Assembly: GCF_900452515.1 (NCBI RefSeq)
Contig: NZ_UGNW01000001.1
Coordinates: 1,860,001 to 1,924,000 of the forward strand
Source: Legionella birminghamensis
GTDB taxonomy: Bacteria; Pseudomonadota; Gammaproteobacteria; Legionellales; Legionellaceae
Direction of reading: 5' to 3'
DNA: 64,000 nt
This document shows, piece by piece, positions 21,107 to 31,257 of the stretch. The notes under the pieces are model-generated. The model was not told the DNA's origin, searched no databases, and saw only the letters and a list, made by a program, of their open reading frames with translations. Made by a program: the position numbers and the translations under genes. Within the stretch, counting starts at the first letter, position 1; every line of letters starts with the position of its first letter.

Positions 21107-21260
21107 GGTTAGATCGAAGAGTTAAAATCAGACATCATATCAAGAACTTCTATTTTTTAGTAGTCTGTGAATAACAGTATACTGTAAATTCAGGCCAGAT
21201 ACCTATAAACTGCAGTCTGGTATAAAGTGAAAACGATGTCCCATTAACAGCGAGAATCCT

Positions 21261-22679
21261 ATGAATGGAAAGTCGGGCAAATGTAAGCGCTTAATTTCCC
21301 AATTGTTACTGATAGCGACAGCCTTTTTCCTGCCGCCCGCAATTCATTCAACTTCGGGAGTAACGCCCTATTCTACTGAAGAACTGGAGGAGCTCGAAAA
21401 GCAATTTGTGCAGCAAATCAATCAATCAGAAAGCATTGAGAGAAATCCATTGGCAAGCCAGTATATTAATCATATCGGTAAGCAACTGGCTAAATTCGCA
21501 AGAATACCCACCCCCTACTTCTTCATAGTTAAATCAAGCGAAATCAATGCCTTTGCCGGCCCGGGCGGTTATATTGGCATTAACACGCAGCTTATCCTCT
21601 CTACTCGAAATGAAAGTGAACTCGCGGCCGTAATGGCGCATGAAATTGCTCACGTGCGTTTGCACCACCTATATCGTCTGATTGAGCATGAAAAGCAGAT
21701 GCGCATTCCCATGCTCGCTGCGCTCCTGGCTTCAGCAGCGCTTGGTGCGGTAAACCCTACCCTGGCCAGCGGCGCCATGATGGCTTCACTGACCGGTTTT
21801 GCGCAGGATAATATCAATTTTACCCGTGCCAATGAAAAGGAAGCGGATCGTATCGGCATCGATATGTTGATAAAAGCGGAATTTAATCCGCAGAGCATGG
21901 CTGATTTCTTTAAAAAAATGCAGGAAAGCTCGCGCTATTATTATACAGCCAACGTTCCCGCTATTCTGCGAACCCACCCTTTGGATGAGGATAGAATTGC
22001 CGAGGCCGAAAACCGTATACCCCGGTCGGCTAACAAGCAGTATCCAGACAATCTGGATTACCGGCTTTTTAAAGAGCTAATCCGAACGTCTGTAGCAAAA
22101 GATAATCGCCAGTTACTCGATTATTATCAAAAAGAATGCACCCGGAATAATTCACCCGTAGCTTGCCAGTATGGCCATGTACTGGTGTTGATCAACCTGA
22201 ATCAGTATCAGCAGGCTGAAACCCGTTTACAGCCGCTGTTAGCCGCAGACAAAGATAATCTTTTCTATCAGATAGCCATGGCCCGTGCTGAAACTGGCAA
22301 TAAACAATACCAAGAAGCCTTAAAACGCCTGCAGGAGTTACAAGGGAATTACCCAGATAATTATGCGGCGATGATGGCGCACGCCCAGGGATTAATTGCT
22401 GCAGGCGATGCAAACAAGGCAACCGCTATTTTACTCAAGGGCTCACGCATGTTTAAAAGAGATTTACCCCTTTGCGAGGAATTAGCCCAAGCTCAATCAG
22501 CTTCTGGGAAAAAAGCCTATGCCTATTTTACTGAGTCCCAATGCCAATTATTGCAGGGCCGTCGAAGGGATGCTTTGCGGAAACTGCAGTTGGTTAAAAG
22601 CATGGCAGCAAATGATAAGTATTTACTGGCACGCACCAATGCCATGATTGATGATATCCAGTTTATGCTTTCTGACTAA
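21261..22679 (+). CDS. M48 metalloprotease with TPR repeats (BepA-like)
   Basis: A 472-residue exported protein: signal peptide about 1-30, then an M48 zinc peptidase domain with HEIAH at 127-131 and the third ligand Glu192 in NEKEADRIG. The C-terminal half (about 265-470) is helical with tetratricopeptide-like repeats (YQQAETRLQPLLAADKDN, YQEALKRLQELQGNYPDN). This architecture is that of E. coli BepA, a periplasmic protease-chaperone that assists or clears outer-membrane proteins such as LptD and BamA. The BAM lipoprotein gene bamD is elsewhere in the window. It is transcribed alone. Confidence 0.9.
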   Translation: MNGKSGKCKRLISQLLLIATAFFLPPAIHSTSGVTPYSTEELEELEKQFVQQINQSESIERNPLASQYINHIGKQLAKFARIPTPYFFIVKSSEINAFAGPGGYIGINTQLILSTRNESELAAVMAHEIAHVRLHHLYRLIEHEKQMRIPMLAALLASAALGAVNPTLASGAMMASLTGFAQDNINFTRANEKEADRIGIDMLIKAEFNPQSMADFFKKMQESSRYYYTANVPAILRTHPLDEDRIAEAENRIPRSANKQYPDNLDYRLFKELIRTSVAKDNRQLLDYYQKECTRNNSPVACQYGHVLVLINLNQYQQAETRLQPLLAADKDNLFYQIAMARAETGNKQYQEALKRLQELQGNYPDNYAAMMAHAQGLIAAGDANKATAILLKGSRMFKRDLPLCEELAQAQSASGKKAYAYFTESQCQLLQGRRRDALRKLQLVKSMAANDKYLLARTNAMIDDIQFMLSD

Positions 22680-22739
22680 CAAATGCCTTGGATCGTCTGC
22701 AATTCAGTTTTCAAATTAAAAATATAAGGAAATATTTTT

Positions 22740-24239
22740 ATGCCCAGTGCCTTTAGGGATGGCAAAACCCCAGTTGTGAGCCACGAGCAACTTAAAAGTA
22801 AAATCAAAGCAATTACCCTTGAAGAGGACTATAAATATCTCTCAGCAACCCAGATTTTGTGGTGGGAAAAGAAGCGGGTTCTTGATAGCATTAACCGCTA
22901 CCTGGAACATCACTATTATCTAAGCCGCATTCCTGAAGAACAACTCCCCAAAGGATTAGAAAATCTTCTAGGTCAGCGAAACAGCAGGATTGCAAGGCTT
23001 GCTCATGATTATATGAGTATGCCGCAAAGTCCTGCCAACTCTCTTTGCTATAATGTGGCGAGCTATCTGGAAACTTTAACAGGAACTAATCGATTCCAGA
23101 TTCTTATACCCAGTATTGAAAATTTTAATAATGACAGAGATAACTCAGCACCTAGACATGGCAAAATGAGGCTGCATGAGTTCGTATTAAGTGACGATAG
23201 AAAACGAACAATAAATGTATTTAGCTGTTTAAAGCATGCTCGTCTGACAAATCAGCTGGAGCATACGGCCAAAAACCCCTCAGGCGAATTTGACAAGCTG
23301 AGCCCAACAGAAACACAGCGAGTTATTTACCATTCCCGATACACCGCATCATATTACACAGCCTGTCAGGCCTATCAATTGGCAGTAAGCAAACAAAGCA
23401 AAGCCTGCTATTGGCTAAGTTTATTAGGTAATGAACTGGCCTCTAAATTAACTCTGGAAGAGTTTGTCAAGCGTATTCATAAGTTCTGGAAATGGTTTGC
23501 CTGTATTAATAAAAATATCCAGAGTGCTCTTCTCGAGAAAGGTTTAGGCAAAATAATTCCAGGAATAAACGAGGATCTCGGTAGTTACTACTGGTTAAAT
23601 TGGCCGGATAGAGCGATTTCAGCTATTGAACGTTTTATAAAAGATCAGGCTATATTGAGCGAAGCTTATGAGATGACTGATGAAGAGCAAAAGGCGAGTT
23701 TGAATTGGTTTGCACAGGCATGTGACAAGGCGGAGGAGATCCTCAGAAAAGGGTTGGCATCTGCGGACTATGTTGTGGACAGATTACCCTCAGCTGGTGC
23801 AAAGGAAGCCGAGGAGCAAATTGCCCGCAATATTATTCAGGAATTCTGTCCCAACGAAGTGATTAATTTTTCGTTGATGCTAGATGCGCATGCATTCACA
23901 TACTATCTACCTTTTCTGGCTGAACAAGTACTGTCACAGATCAAACAGAGCTATGATTTTTTTGAATACTATCGTGAATACAGGCAAAAATTAAACTTTC
24001 TTCCAAGGCTCATCGAACAAATGACTTCAGACATAAAAACAATGCCGCAATTTCTCGTGAGCATTTTCTGTGAAGTCAATTGCCCAAGCCTTGATCGCAT
24101 TGAAGAGTTTTGTCATTCCCTGGACGATTTAAAGCTGTTGGTCAGTTGCCCGGTCTTAAGTGGAAACTGGAAGCACAAACATCTTTTAAATGCTGCAGCC
24201 ACACCCCAATGTTGCCAAAAAATAGGATTAAAGAGGTAG
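22740..24239 (+). CDS. Orphan protein, 3' end formed by an R1 repeat
   Basis: I do not recognise this 499-residue protein. There is no signal peptide or membrane segment; it is mostly helical, with acidic and basic patches and many aromatic residues. The N-terminal 60 residues contain a helix with KSKIKAITLEEDYKYL, and the middle carries LTLEEFVKRIHKFWKWF. AAGG before the ATG supports the start. The last eleven residues (PQCCQKIGLKR) and the stop lie within the R1 core sequence starting at about 24207, so the natural C-terminus seems lost. It could be an effector-like protein, but a C-terminal secretion signal, if any, would have been replaced. Confidence 0.6.
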   Translation: MPSAFRDGKTPVVSHEQLKSKIKAITLEEDYKYLSATQILWWEKKRVLDSINRYLEHHYYLSRIPEEQLPKGLENLLGQRNSRIARLAHDYMSMPQSPANSLCYNVASYLETLTGTNRFQILIPSIENFNNDRDNSAPRHGKMRLHEFVLSDDRKRTINVFSCLKHARLTNQLEHTAKNPSGEFDKLSPTETQRVIYHSRYTASYYTACQAYQLAVSKQSKACYWLSLLGNELASKLTLEEFVKRIHKFWKWFACINKNIQSALLEKGLGKIIPGINEDLGSYYWLNWPDRAISAIERFIKDQAILSEAYEMTDEEQKASLNWFAQACDKAEEILRKGLASADYVVDRLPSAGAKEAEEQIARNIIQEFCPNEVINFSLMLDAHAFTYYLPFLAEQVLSQIKQSYDFFEYYREYRQKLNFLPRLIEQMTSDIKTMPQFLVSIFCEVNCPSLDRIEEFCHSLDDLKLLVSCPVLSGNWKHKHLLNAAATPQCCQKIGLKR

Positions 24240-24338
24240 TCATAAATAAGTGTTCTTAACATTAAATTGGCTTCATGTGGGCCCCGCGGTCGATGCCGCG
24301 GGGATTCGGCGGTCGCAGCCGCGGGGATTCGAAGAGGG
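24207..24338. repeat. R1 element, partial core plus palindromic arms
   Basis: Bases 24207-24278 match the R1 core at 39202-39273 and 52542-52614 (CAATGTTGCC, AAAAATAGGATT, TTCTTAACATTAAATTGGCT). Bases 24279-24338 hold GGGCCCCGCGGTCGATGCCGCGGGG and a second CCGCGGGGATTCG unit. The left terminal arm found in the fuller copies is absent; the element starts inside the preceding gene. Confidence 0.85.
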
Positions 24339-24363
24339 TATGCTTCTATATCGGAGGGATGTA

Positions 24364-25692
24364 CTAATCCAGGCCAAATTTCTTCAGTCGATACCGCAAT
24401 GTGCGAAAGCTGATGCCAAGAAGCTTGGCTGCGGCGGTTCGATTCCATTTGGTTTTTTCCAGTGCCTTTAATATCATTTCTTTTTGGTGCTCATGCAACG
24501 TATTATCCAAATCCTGATAACGGGGTTCAGCTTCGTCCTTAATGCGCGGCGGCTCGGATCGTGGAAGGTTTAAATCGCTGGCAAAAATGGTATTGCCTTC
24601 ACAGAGCGCTGTTGCCCTTTCCAGAATATTTTCAAGCTCCCTGACATTTCCAGGGAAGTGATGAGACTTTAATACTGCAATCGCTTTTTTATCGAGACCA
24701 ATAGATTTTTGTTTATGATTAAGGGCGATTTTTTTTAAAATATGATTGGCCAGTAAGGGTATATCATCCATCCTATCCCTCAAAGGCGGCACCCGCAATT
24801 CAATCACATTGACTCGGTAATACAAATCCTGGCGAAATCGTCCTGAAGTGATTTCTTCCTGCAAGCTCTTATGGCTTGCACTTAGTATACGCACATCAAC
24901 CGGAACCTCATTATAATCGCCGACTGGCTTGATCGCCTTTTCCTGAATGGCACGCAATAACTTTACCTGCATCGCCAGGGGCAGCTCAGCAATTTCATCC
25001 AAAAATAAAGTCCCGCCATTTGCGGCCACAAACAAACCAGTTTTATCGGCAATAGCCCCGGTAAAACTTCCTTTTCGGTGTCCAAAAAACTCTGATTCCA
25101 TCAACTCAGAGGGAATAGCACCGCAGTTTACTGCAATAAACGGTTTTTCTGCGCGGGGTCCCTGATGATGAATTAATTGGGCAACCAGCTCCTTGCCAAC
25201 GCCAGACTCCCCCAAAATAAATACAGGCGCCTGGCTTCGTGCCAATTTATTAATATCCTGACGCAAGTTCTCAATGGCACGGCTTTCACCAATTAAATGG
25301 TCACGCGGAAAAACGGAAGTGTTATCCTGCATGTGCAGCGCGGTGCTGACCAAATCTTTTAGCATCTGCAAATTAACGGGTTTTGAAATATAGTCAAATG
25401 CGCCTGCTTTGAGCGTATTGACAGCTCCTTCAACATTTCCATAAGCAGTGATAACCGCAATAGGGATATGGGGTTTATGCTGCTGCACGAACTGGACAAT
25501 GTCTATGCCGTCCCCATCAGGCAAACGCATATCGGAAAGAATAAGGGAATAGTCATTTTGCTTGATACAAGAAATTGCCTTCTGATAGTTTTCCGCTATA
25601 TCACAGGATAACTTCATTCGTCTTAAGGTAAGACTCAAGAGCTCACGAATATCAGGTTCGTCGTCCACTATCAGTACTGTCGTTTTATTCAT
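24364..25692 (-). CDS. pilR: Sigma-54-dependent response regulator PilR
   Basis: A 442-residue NtrC-family activator. The receiver domain has the phospho-acceptor Asp54 in LILSDMRLPDGDG and KP at 104-105. The AAA+ domain shows Walker A GESGVGKE (161-168), the sigma-54 contact loop GSFTGA (208-213) and LFLDEIAELP. A Fis-type helix-turn-helix ends the protein (WNRTAAAKLLGISFRTLRYR). The 8-bp overlap with the upstream sensor and that sensor's PilS-like membrane domain identify the pair as PilS-PilR, which in related bacteria activates type IV pilin transcription. No pilin gene is in the window. Confidence 0.88.
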   Translation of the reverse strand: MNKTTVLIVDDEPDIRELLSLTLRRMKLSCDIAENYQKAISCIKQNDYSLILSDMRLPDGDGIDIVQFVQQHKPHIPIAVITAYGNVEGAVNTLKAGAFDYISKPVNLQMLKDLVSTALHMQDNTSVFPRDHLIGESRAIENLRQDINKLARSQAPVFILGESGVGKELVAQLIHHQGPRAEKPFIAVNCGAIPSELMESEFFGHRKGSFTGAIADKTGLFVAANGGTLFLDEIAELPLAMQVKLLRAIQEKAIKPVGDYNEVPVDVRILSASHKSLQEEITSGRFRQDLYYRVNVIELRVPPLRDRMDDIPLLANHILKKIALNHKQKSIGLDKKAIAVLKSHHFPGNVRELENILERATALCEGNTIFASDLNLPRSEPPRIKDEAEPRYQDLDNTLHEHQKEMILKALEKTKWNRTAAAKLLGISFRTLRYRLKKFGLD

Positions 25693-27250
25693 AATGCAGC
25701 CCTGCCTGATTCATTGTTATTATAAATACCGCCCCTTTGGCCGCTGGTGAAAGTGTCAGGCGTGCGTTATTCATTTCGCAAAGATCTTTCGCCAGATAAA
25801 GCCCCATTCCTAAGCCTGTTCTGGTGGTAGTAAAAAAAGGCTCAAATACATCGTGTCTTAAAGAATACGGAATTCCTATTCCAGTATCCGAAATACTCAT
25901 TTCGGTGTGACGGCTGCTATGACTTACTTTTATTAGTATATTAACGTTGCCAGATTCCTCCCTTCCATGCTTGATTGAATTATCGCATAAAATAATAAGA
26001 ATTTGTTCCAGTTGGCTTTTATCGAAATAAACCAGGGCATTGGGCTCAATATTTAAAATAATTGAGCAGGGATGCGAAATCATGAAATCGCTGCGGAAAC
26101 TCTCTAAAAAAATATTGAGATCAATGGACTCTGGTTTGGACGGCTCTCCCCGGGATAACTGTAGTACATTCTTTATGGCCTGATTCATACGATTGCAATT
26201 GTTAATAATTAATTGTTTTAAGCGGCTATCTTCTTCATCCATGCAACCGCCCTCTCCCATTAATTGTACCGCATGGGAAATTGCGCCAAGTGGATTCCGT
26301 AATTCATGGGCAATACTGGCGGAAAGCCGACCTAAAGAAGCCAGTTTCATTTGCTGTGCCTGTTGAGTAATCAGGGAAAGATCTTCTAGAAAAATGAGAA
26401 CAGCCGTTCTGGTGTTCCCATTGACCGCAAGAAAATTCACTTTCAATGGCGGATCTTCAAGCATCGTTTTCCATGAGTTACCCCCAAACGTCAACTGCTC
26501 AGTAAAACTCCTGTATTTATTGTAAAGTTCAATCGATATTTCTGGTAAAAAAAACAATTGCTCGTGGTTTTTTTTATTAAAAAAATGCCTTGCCGCAGTA
26601 TTAATCAATTCAACATTAGAATCTTCATTGATATAGATGACTCCAGAATGAAGCCGTTCAACAATATATTCATTAATCTGTTGAATATTCTGAAGCTTTC
26701 TACTGCGGCTTTGTGCAATGATTTCTGTCAACTGGACACGATGAGCCAAATACCAGGCTGTTAATGCGGTGGCAAACAAACCCGCTCCATGGACACCGCT
26801 ATTAAAAATATCATTGGTACTGCTATCTAGATAAACATACTCAAGAATGTGGATACCAAGCAGCATACAGCTTGCAATTGCAGCAAAAAAAATGGCTAAT
26901 CGGCCAGGTACCAGCATACTTAGCATAGCCACATTAACGTTAAGCAATATACCGAGACTGCTGCCTATTTTATTAAAGGAGTTGATTAATAAAGACAAGA
27001 TAACAATATCAATGATTCCGCCGATAAGTACCTGCTTTTTGAAAGTAACTTTCTGTTGATGGTGGAGATAAAAAAAATAAATGGAGAATAGCAGGTAAAA
27101 AGCGAGGATGCCCAGGTATATGGACAGTTTATATTCCAGTGTGGGTTTTAAATATATTGCTAATAATAAAAATAAGAGAATACACAAAACCCTGAGACTG
27201 TTGTAAACGCCAAGAACATGCCATTGACGGAAATCCGGTTTGCTTTGCAA
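25685..27250 (-). CDS. pilS: Sensor histidine kinase PilS
   Basis: A 521-residue membrane kinase. Residues about 18-170 contain six hydrophobic helices with short loops, as in Pseudomonas PilS. A PAS-like domain follows (about 190-295), then the dimerisation domain with the phospho-acceptor His315 in ASIAHELRNPLGAISHAV. The ATP-binding domain has an N box (ILCDNSIKHG), SISDTGIGIP and GLGMGLYLAKDL. The stop overlaps the pilR start by 8 bp. In the pilin system, PilS senses inner-membrane pilin; that role is inferred from family. Confidence 0.88.
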   Translation of the reverse strand: MQSKPDFRQWHVLGVYNSLRVLCILLFLLLAIYLKPTLEYKLSIYLGILAFYLLFSIYFFYLHHQQKVTFKKQVLIGGIIDIVILSLLINSFNKIGSSLGILLNVNVAMLSMLVPGRLAIFFAAIASCMLLGIHILEYVYLDSSTNDIFNSGVHGAGLFATALTAWYLAHRVQLTEIIAQSRSRKLQNIQQINEYIVERLHSGVIYINEDSNVELINTAARHFFNKKNHEQLFFLPEISIELYNKYRSFTEQLTFGGNSWKTMLEDPPLKVNFLAVNGNTRTAVLIFLEDLSLITQQAQQMKLASLGRLSASIAHELRNPLGAISHAVQLMGEGGCMDEEDSRLKQLIINNCNRMNQAIKNVLQLSRGEPSKPESIDLNIFLESFRSDFMISHPCSIILNIEPNALVYFDKSQLEQILIILCDNSIKHGREESGNVNILIKVSHSSRHTEMSISDTGIGIPYSLRHDVFEPFFTTTRTGLGMGLYLAKDLCEMNNARLTLSPAAKGAVFIITMNQAGLHYE

Positions 27251-27612
27251 TCCCTTGCCCCTTCTTTAGTTAAGCCATAGCAATTGCGGTTCACTATTTA
27301 ATTATTATAAATAGAAATGCCAGGAAATATATACTTGCATTAGTGAATCAGTGTGAGTTATGTATTAGGATGGATTGTGAGATTTGGCGGGATGGAGCCC
27401 GCGGGGTCGAAGCCTGGAAGATCCTCACAAAATTTCACCATCTTATCAGTGCCTACGTACCGCGCTTTATGCGCGGTAACCATATATAGGATGGTGTATT
27501 GTAATACTATTTATTCATCAGAAACATTGCATGGATACCGCGCATAAAGCGCGGTACGTAGCGTTTTTCATATACTTGATATAGTTATCCTTCGATAGTT
27601 TTTCGATTTTAC
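27251..27612. repeat. Intergenic region with R2 repeat and R1 relic
   Basis: No gene is seen in this 362-bp gap. Bases 27397-27414 keep a remnant of R1 (CCCGCGGGGTCGAAGCC). Bases 27420-27478 are R2, matching 11306-11365, ending CGTACCGCGCTTTATGCGCG. A second R2 palindrome, TACCGCGC-ATAAA-GCGCGGTA, lies at 27536-27556, then GTAGCGTTTTT; here the T run makes a transcription terminator possible on the plus strand. The pilS leader occupies the first 60 bp. Confidence 0.75.
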
Positions 27613-28725
27613 TTATTCGGCTGGTTTTGACTCCCTGATAGCAAGATAATCTTTGGCAAACATCGCCTGCCGCTGGCTGAGTTGCTGGTCGACTTTCTGA
27701 ATCCAGTCTCGATTAGCTTCTTCGGAGTTATTGACCGATTGAATCAGCTCGGAGCCCATTCCAGATCCATAAGAAAACAGAAGCGACTTACTTTGTTTAT
27801 CCGTATGAGCCAGCGCATGGGCAAACATAATCCATAAACTGGCCGTGTAGGCATTACCGCAACGCTGGTTCCAGACCATGAATGGATTAACGCGGGTTTC
27901 GTATAAGTTATTAATTTGATCAGTATTGAGCCCCAGGCTTTCCCCCACTGCGTAAAAGGCCTTAAAAACCATTTTGGGAAAGGGGACATGGAAGCATAAT
28001 GCACTGTATTGATTTAATACTTCCAGTGGATCTCTATCCTGTACCAGTTTTTTATAGCAGGAAACAGCCGCTTGTTTATAGCACTCCAGACTGTACTGCC
28101 CATTTACTTCCGGATAATGTTTATCCAGTGGTTTCCAAAAATCAAATACAGGTTCACTGTATGCAATCGTTTGGCCGGCATTAATGGTAGCCAATCGATC
28201 CGGGCCTACTATAAAAGCCACAGCTCCTGCACCCTGTGTAGGCTCGCCAGGATCATTCTGGGCATACAAGGCTTCATCAACAGCAATAACTAAAGCTACC
28301 TTTTGTTTATCCGGATTAGACTGATACCATTCTGCAGCCTGCAATAGCGCCAACGTCCCGCCGTAACAAGCATGCTTAACTTCGTATGATCGCACATAGC
28401 CCTGAATTTTAAGTTCAGAAGCTACCCAGGCGCTCAAAGGACGGCTGTAGTCGACAGGGGTTTCAGTGCCTACTGCAATCATGGCAATGTCTTCCACGTT
28501 TCCTCCCCAGCTGCTGATTGCATCCTGTGCCGCCTGTATTGCCAGATCAATCACGGTGCATTGATTTCCGCAAAGTGCCATTTCATTCAGCCCAAGGCCT
28601 TTGGTATACTTTTCCGAATCAACCCCGCGTAACCTGGCTAACTCACTCAGGTGCATATAAAAGGGAGGAAAGCTTATTCCGAGACTTGTTATTCCTACAT
28701 TTGATGAACTCATGTCATTGCTCAT
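27613..28725 (-). CDS. mvaS: Hydroxymethylglutaryl-CoA synthase
   Basis: HMG-CoA synthase condenses acetyl-CoA with acetoacetyl-CoA, the entry to the mevalonate route to isoprenoids. The catalytic Cys120 sits in VKHACYGGTLAL and His246 in LCFHVPFPKM; GSGMGSEL is the C-terminal glycine motif. The total of 370 residues is close to bacterial MvaS. No other mevalonate gene is adjacent, so the alternative is a stand-alone HMGS used for beta-branching in polyketide synthesis; the absence of PKS genes argues against that. Met1 and Met5 are both possible starts; neither has a strong ribosome binding site. Confidence 0.88.
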   Translation of the reverse strand: MSNDMSSSNVGITSLGISFPPFYMHLSELARLRGVDSEKYTKGLGLNEMALCGNQCTVIDLAIQAAQDAISSWGGNVEDIAMIAVGTETPVDYSRPLSAWVASELKIQGYVRSYEVKHACYGGTLALLQAAEWYQSNPDKQKVALVIAVDEALYAQNDPGEPTQGAGAVAFIVGPDRLATINAGQTIAYSEPVFDFWKPLDKHYPEVNGQYSLECYKQAAVSCYKKLVQDRDPLEVLNQYSALCFHVPFPKMVFKAFYAVGESLGLNTDQINNLYETRVNPFMVWNQRCGNAYTASLWIMFAHALAHTDKQSKSLLFSYGSGMGSELIQSVNNSEEANRDWIQKVDQQLSQRQAMFAKDYLAIRESKPAE

Positions 28726-28792
28726 TGATAAACAACGTTGTACAACTATAGCCCATTTTTTTATAAAATTCCTTCCCCTGATAACGAATAGC

Positions 28793-30037
28793 TTATTTCT
28801 TTTTTTGAGTAATTTTAATGATCTCAGCTAACGAACAGCCTCTATCGATCGCCTCGGCAACCCAGATTCCCACCTGGTGGTGTGCTTCACGAAAAGGTAT
28901 GCCCTGCATCACCAGGGTTTCCAGAACTGCTGTGGCATCAAGATAGCCTGAATGCGCCTTTTCCTGCATCAGTTTAATATTGAACTGCAGACTTTTCAGA
29001 AAAGGATTCATCACATCCAGGCAGGCAATAACTGTATTGCAAGTATCAAATAAAGCCTCTTTATCCTCCTGCATGTCTTTATTGTAACTTAACGGTAAAC
29101 CCTTCATAACGCTTAACATAGCCAGCAAATGCCCAAATACACGCCCGGATTTACCGCGAATCAACTCAAGAACATCAGGATTTTTCTTATTGGGCATGAG
29201 TGATGACCCAGTCGCAAACGCATCATCAAGGAATACAAAATTAAACTCCTGAGTGGCCCAAAGAATTAAATCTTCGCACATTCTCGACAAATGCATCATT
29301 AAGATGCTGACCACGCTGCAGAGTTCAATAACGAAATCCCGATCACTGACGGCATCCAGAGTGTTGCCAATGACTCCATCAAATCCCAAATGGCTTGCCG
29401 TCCAGGCCCTATCCAGAGGAAGGCTGCTTCCTGCCAGCGCCCCTGCACCCAGGGGGGAATAATTCATCCGCGAGCGCCAGTTAGCCAAACGGCTTTGATC
29501 ACGCTCAAACATTCCCTGATAAGCTGAAAAAAACTGCCCCAGCTTGACAGGCTGGGCTTGCTGCAAATGCGTATAGCCGGGCATCCAGTCACTCTCATGC
29601 TTTACAGCCAGCGATTTGAGGCAGCTAATTAATTCCTCTAGAAGTAATTTGATATGCTGACCAGCGTCACGTGCATACATCCGCAAATCCAAAGCGACCT
29701 GATCATTTCGGCTTCTACCAGTGTGTAATTTTTTTCCTGTATCACCGATTTTCTCAATGAGCAAATGCTCAATAAACATATGAATATCCTCATATGTTTC
29801 ATCAACAGGATGCAGGCCCTTCTTTATTTCCTGCTTAATGGTCTCCAAGGCGTTGCAAATTTGCAGGGCTTCTTCCTCACTTAGAAGCCCTTGCCTGGCC
29901 AGCATGGATGCATGCGCCTGGCTGCCAATGATATCCTGTTCGAACAAAACCTGATCAAAGCGGATAGAGGCATTAAATCGGGCAATCCGCGGATCAATAG
30001 GCTTTTTAAACCGTCCGCCCCAAACTTTACTCGTCAT
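28793..30037 (-). CDS. argH: Argininosuccinate lyase
   Basis: ArgH cleaves argininosuccinate to arginine and fumarate. The fumarase-superfamily signature [12 protein letters not shown] is intact; [16 protein letters not shown] and [17 protein letters not shown] are ArgH-specific. The frame stays open to an ATG at 30139, but the extra 34 residues are unlike the family. ATG 30037 ([12 protein letters not shown]), with GGGAG before it, gives 414 residues; the C-terminus is shorter than the usual 455-460, ending in ITQKKK. The start overlaps the argG stop by 11 bp, so the two genes are coupled. Confidence 0.93.
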   Translation of the reverse strand: MTSKVWGGRFKKPIDPRIARFNASIRFDQVLFEQDIIGSQAHASMLARQGLLSEEEALQICNALETIKQEIKKGLHPVDETYEDIHMFIEHLLIEKIGDTGKKLHTGRSRNDQVALDLRMYARDAGQHIKLLLEELISCLKSLAVKHESDWMPGYTHLQQAQPVKLGQFFSAYQGMFERDQSRLANWRSRMNYSPLGAGALAGSSLPLDRAWTASHLGFDGVIGNTLDAVSDRDFVIELCSVVSILMMHLSRMCEDLILWATQEFNFVFLDDAFATGSSLMPNKKNPDVLELIRGKSGRVFGHLLAMLSVMKGLPLSYNKDMQEDKEALFDTCNTVIACLDVMNPFLKSLQFNIKLMQEKAHSGYLDATAVLETLVMQGIPFREAHHQVGIWVAEAIDRGCSLAEIIKITQKKK

Positions 30038-31247
30038 TTCCAGCTCCCTGATGAACCATCCCATAGACCTTGGCAGACAAAGAAAACAAATTAATGAAAC
30101 CTTCTGCATCTTTCTGGTTGTAAATACTATCCGCCTCAAAAGTAGCCAGACCAGGATGATGCAGACTATAAGGGGACTCCATGCCGCAGGGTATAATATT
30201 ACCTTTATATAATTTCAGATTGACTGTACCGGTTATATGTTCCTGAGTAACCTGTATAAATGCGTCCAGCGCTTCACGTGTCTGTGAAAACCAGCGCCCT
30301 TCATAGATAAGATTGGCGTAACTCTGCTGTAAGGACTGCTTAAGATGCAGGCATGTTCGCTCCAGACACAGACTTTCCAGCATTTTATGCGCTTTATACA
30401 AGACTGCTGCCGCTGGTGCCTCATATATTCCACGAATCTTCATACCTACCAGCCGATTCTCAACCAGATCGGCAACTCCAATTCCCTGAAGACCGGCTAT
30501 TGTATTTAACTGCCCGAGTAACTCTACTGGCTTTAAACGCTCGCCATTCAATTTGACCGGAACCCCTTTTTCGAAATCAAGACTAATCCACTCCGGCTGA
30601 TTAGGTGTTTGTTCAATTGGAGTCGTCATTAGCAATACATCATCCGGCATACCCGCAGCAGGATCTTCAAGAACCCCGCCTTCATGCGAAAGATACCAGG
30701 CATTATGATCGCGGGAATATGGGGCTTTTGGAGTTACAGGCACTTCAATTCCGTGTTGATTGGCATATTCTATGGCTTCTTGCCTTGATTTGATTTCCCA
30801 ATGCCGCCATGGCGCTATAATTTTGAGTTCAGGGGCCAATGCTTTAAACGTAAATTCAAAACGAACCTGGTCATTTCCCTTCCCTGTCGCGCCATGGGCA
30901 ACGGCGTCTGCCTGCTCTTTCAAGGCGATTTCTACAAGCTTTTTCGCGATTAGCGGCCGGGAAATGGTACCCAGAATATATTGATCCTCGTAAAGTGCTC
31001 CGCACTGGACCATCTTCCATAAATACTTGGTTATGAACTCCTCCTGAACATCAATCAGGTAGGCTTTACTGGCCCCGCTTCTGATCGCTTTTTCTTTAAT
31101 CGCTGTCAGATTTTCCTGTTGGCCCAAGTCACAAATAACGGCAATAACTTCGGCATTTTTGTAATGTTCTTTTAACCAGGGGATCATCACTGATGTATCA
31201 AGGCCGCCTGAGTAGGCTAAAACGATTTTTTGTACGCACTGTTCCAT
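30027..31247 (-). CDS. argG: Argininosuccinate synthase
   Basis: ArgG joins citrulline and aspartate with ATP to give argininosuccinate. The PP-loop [10 protein letters not shown] begins at residue 11; [13 protein letters not shown] and [17 protein letters not shown] are diagnostic. Its 406 residues match the usual length. It starts 10 nt after the transporter ATPase gene and overlaps argH, forming a unit of solute-binding protein, permease, ATPase, argG and argH. Together these would import a basic amino acid and convert citrulline to arginine. Earlier biosynthetic genes are absent from the window, so citrulline may come from outside. Confidence 0.95.
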   Translation of the reverse strand: MEQCVQKIVLAYSGGLDTSVMIPWLKEHYKNAEVIAVICDLGQQENLTAIKEKAIRSGASKAYLIDVQEEFITKYLWKMVQCGALYEDQYILGTISRPLIAKKLVEIALKEQADAVAHGATGKGNDQVRFEFTFKALAPELKIIAPWRHWEIKSRQEAIEYANQHGIEVPVTPKAPYSRDHNAWYLSHEGGVLEDPAAGMPDDVLLMTTPIEQTPNQPEWISLDFEKGVPVKLNGERLKPVELLGQLNTIAGLQGIGVADLVENRLVGMKIRGIYEAPAAAVLYKAHKMLESLCLERTCLHLKQSLQQSYANLIYEGRWFSQTREALDAFIQVTQEHITGTVNLKLYKGNIIPCGMESPYSLHHPGLATFEADSIYNQKDAEGFINLFSLSAKVYGMVHQGAGNDE

Positions 31248-31257
31248 GGGTTTTCCT

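Noticed and set aside
21107-21260. FMN riboswitch before ribD
   Set aside because: The conserved RFN elements (AGGGTG..., CCGAC, GGCGG) are absent from this stretch.
30038-30139. N-terminal extension of ArgH
   Set aside because: The 34 extra residues overlap argG, match nothing in the family, and a better start with a ribosome binding site lies at 30037.
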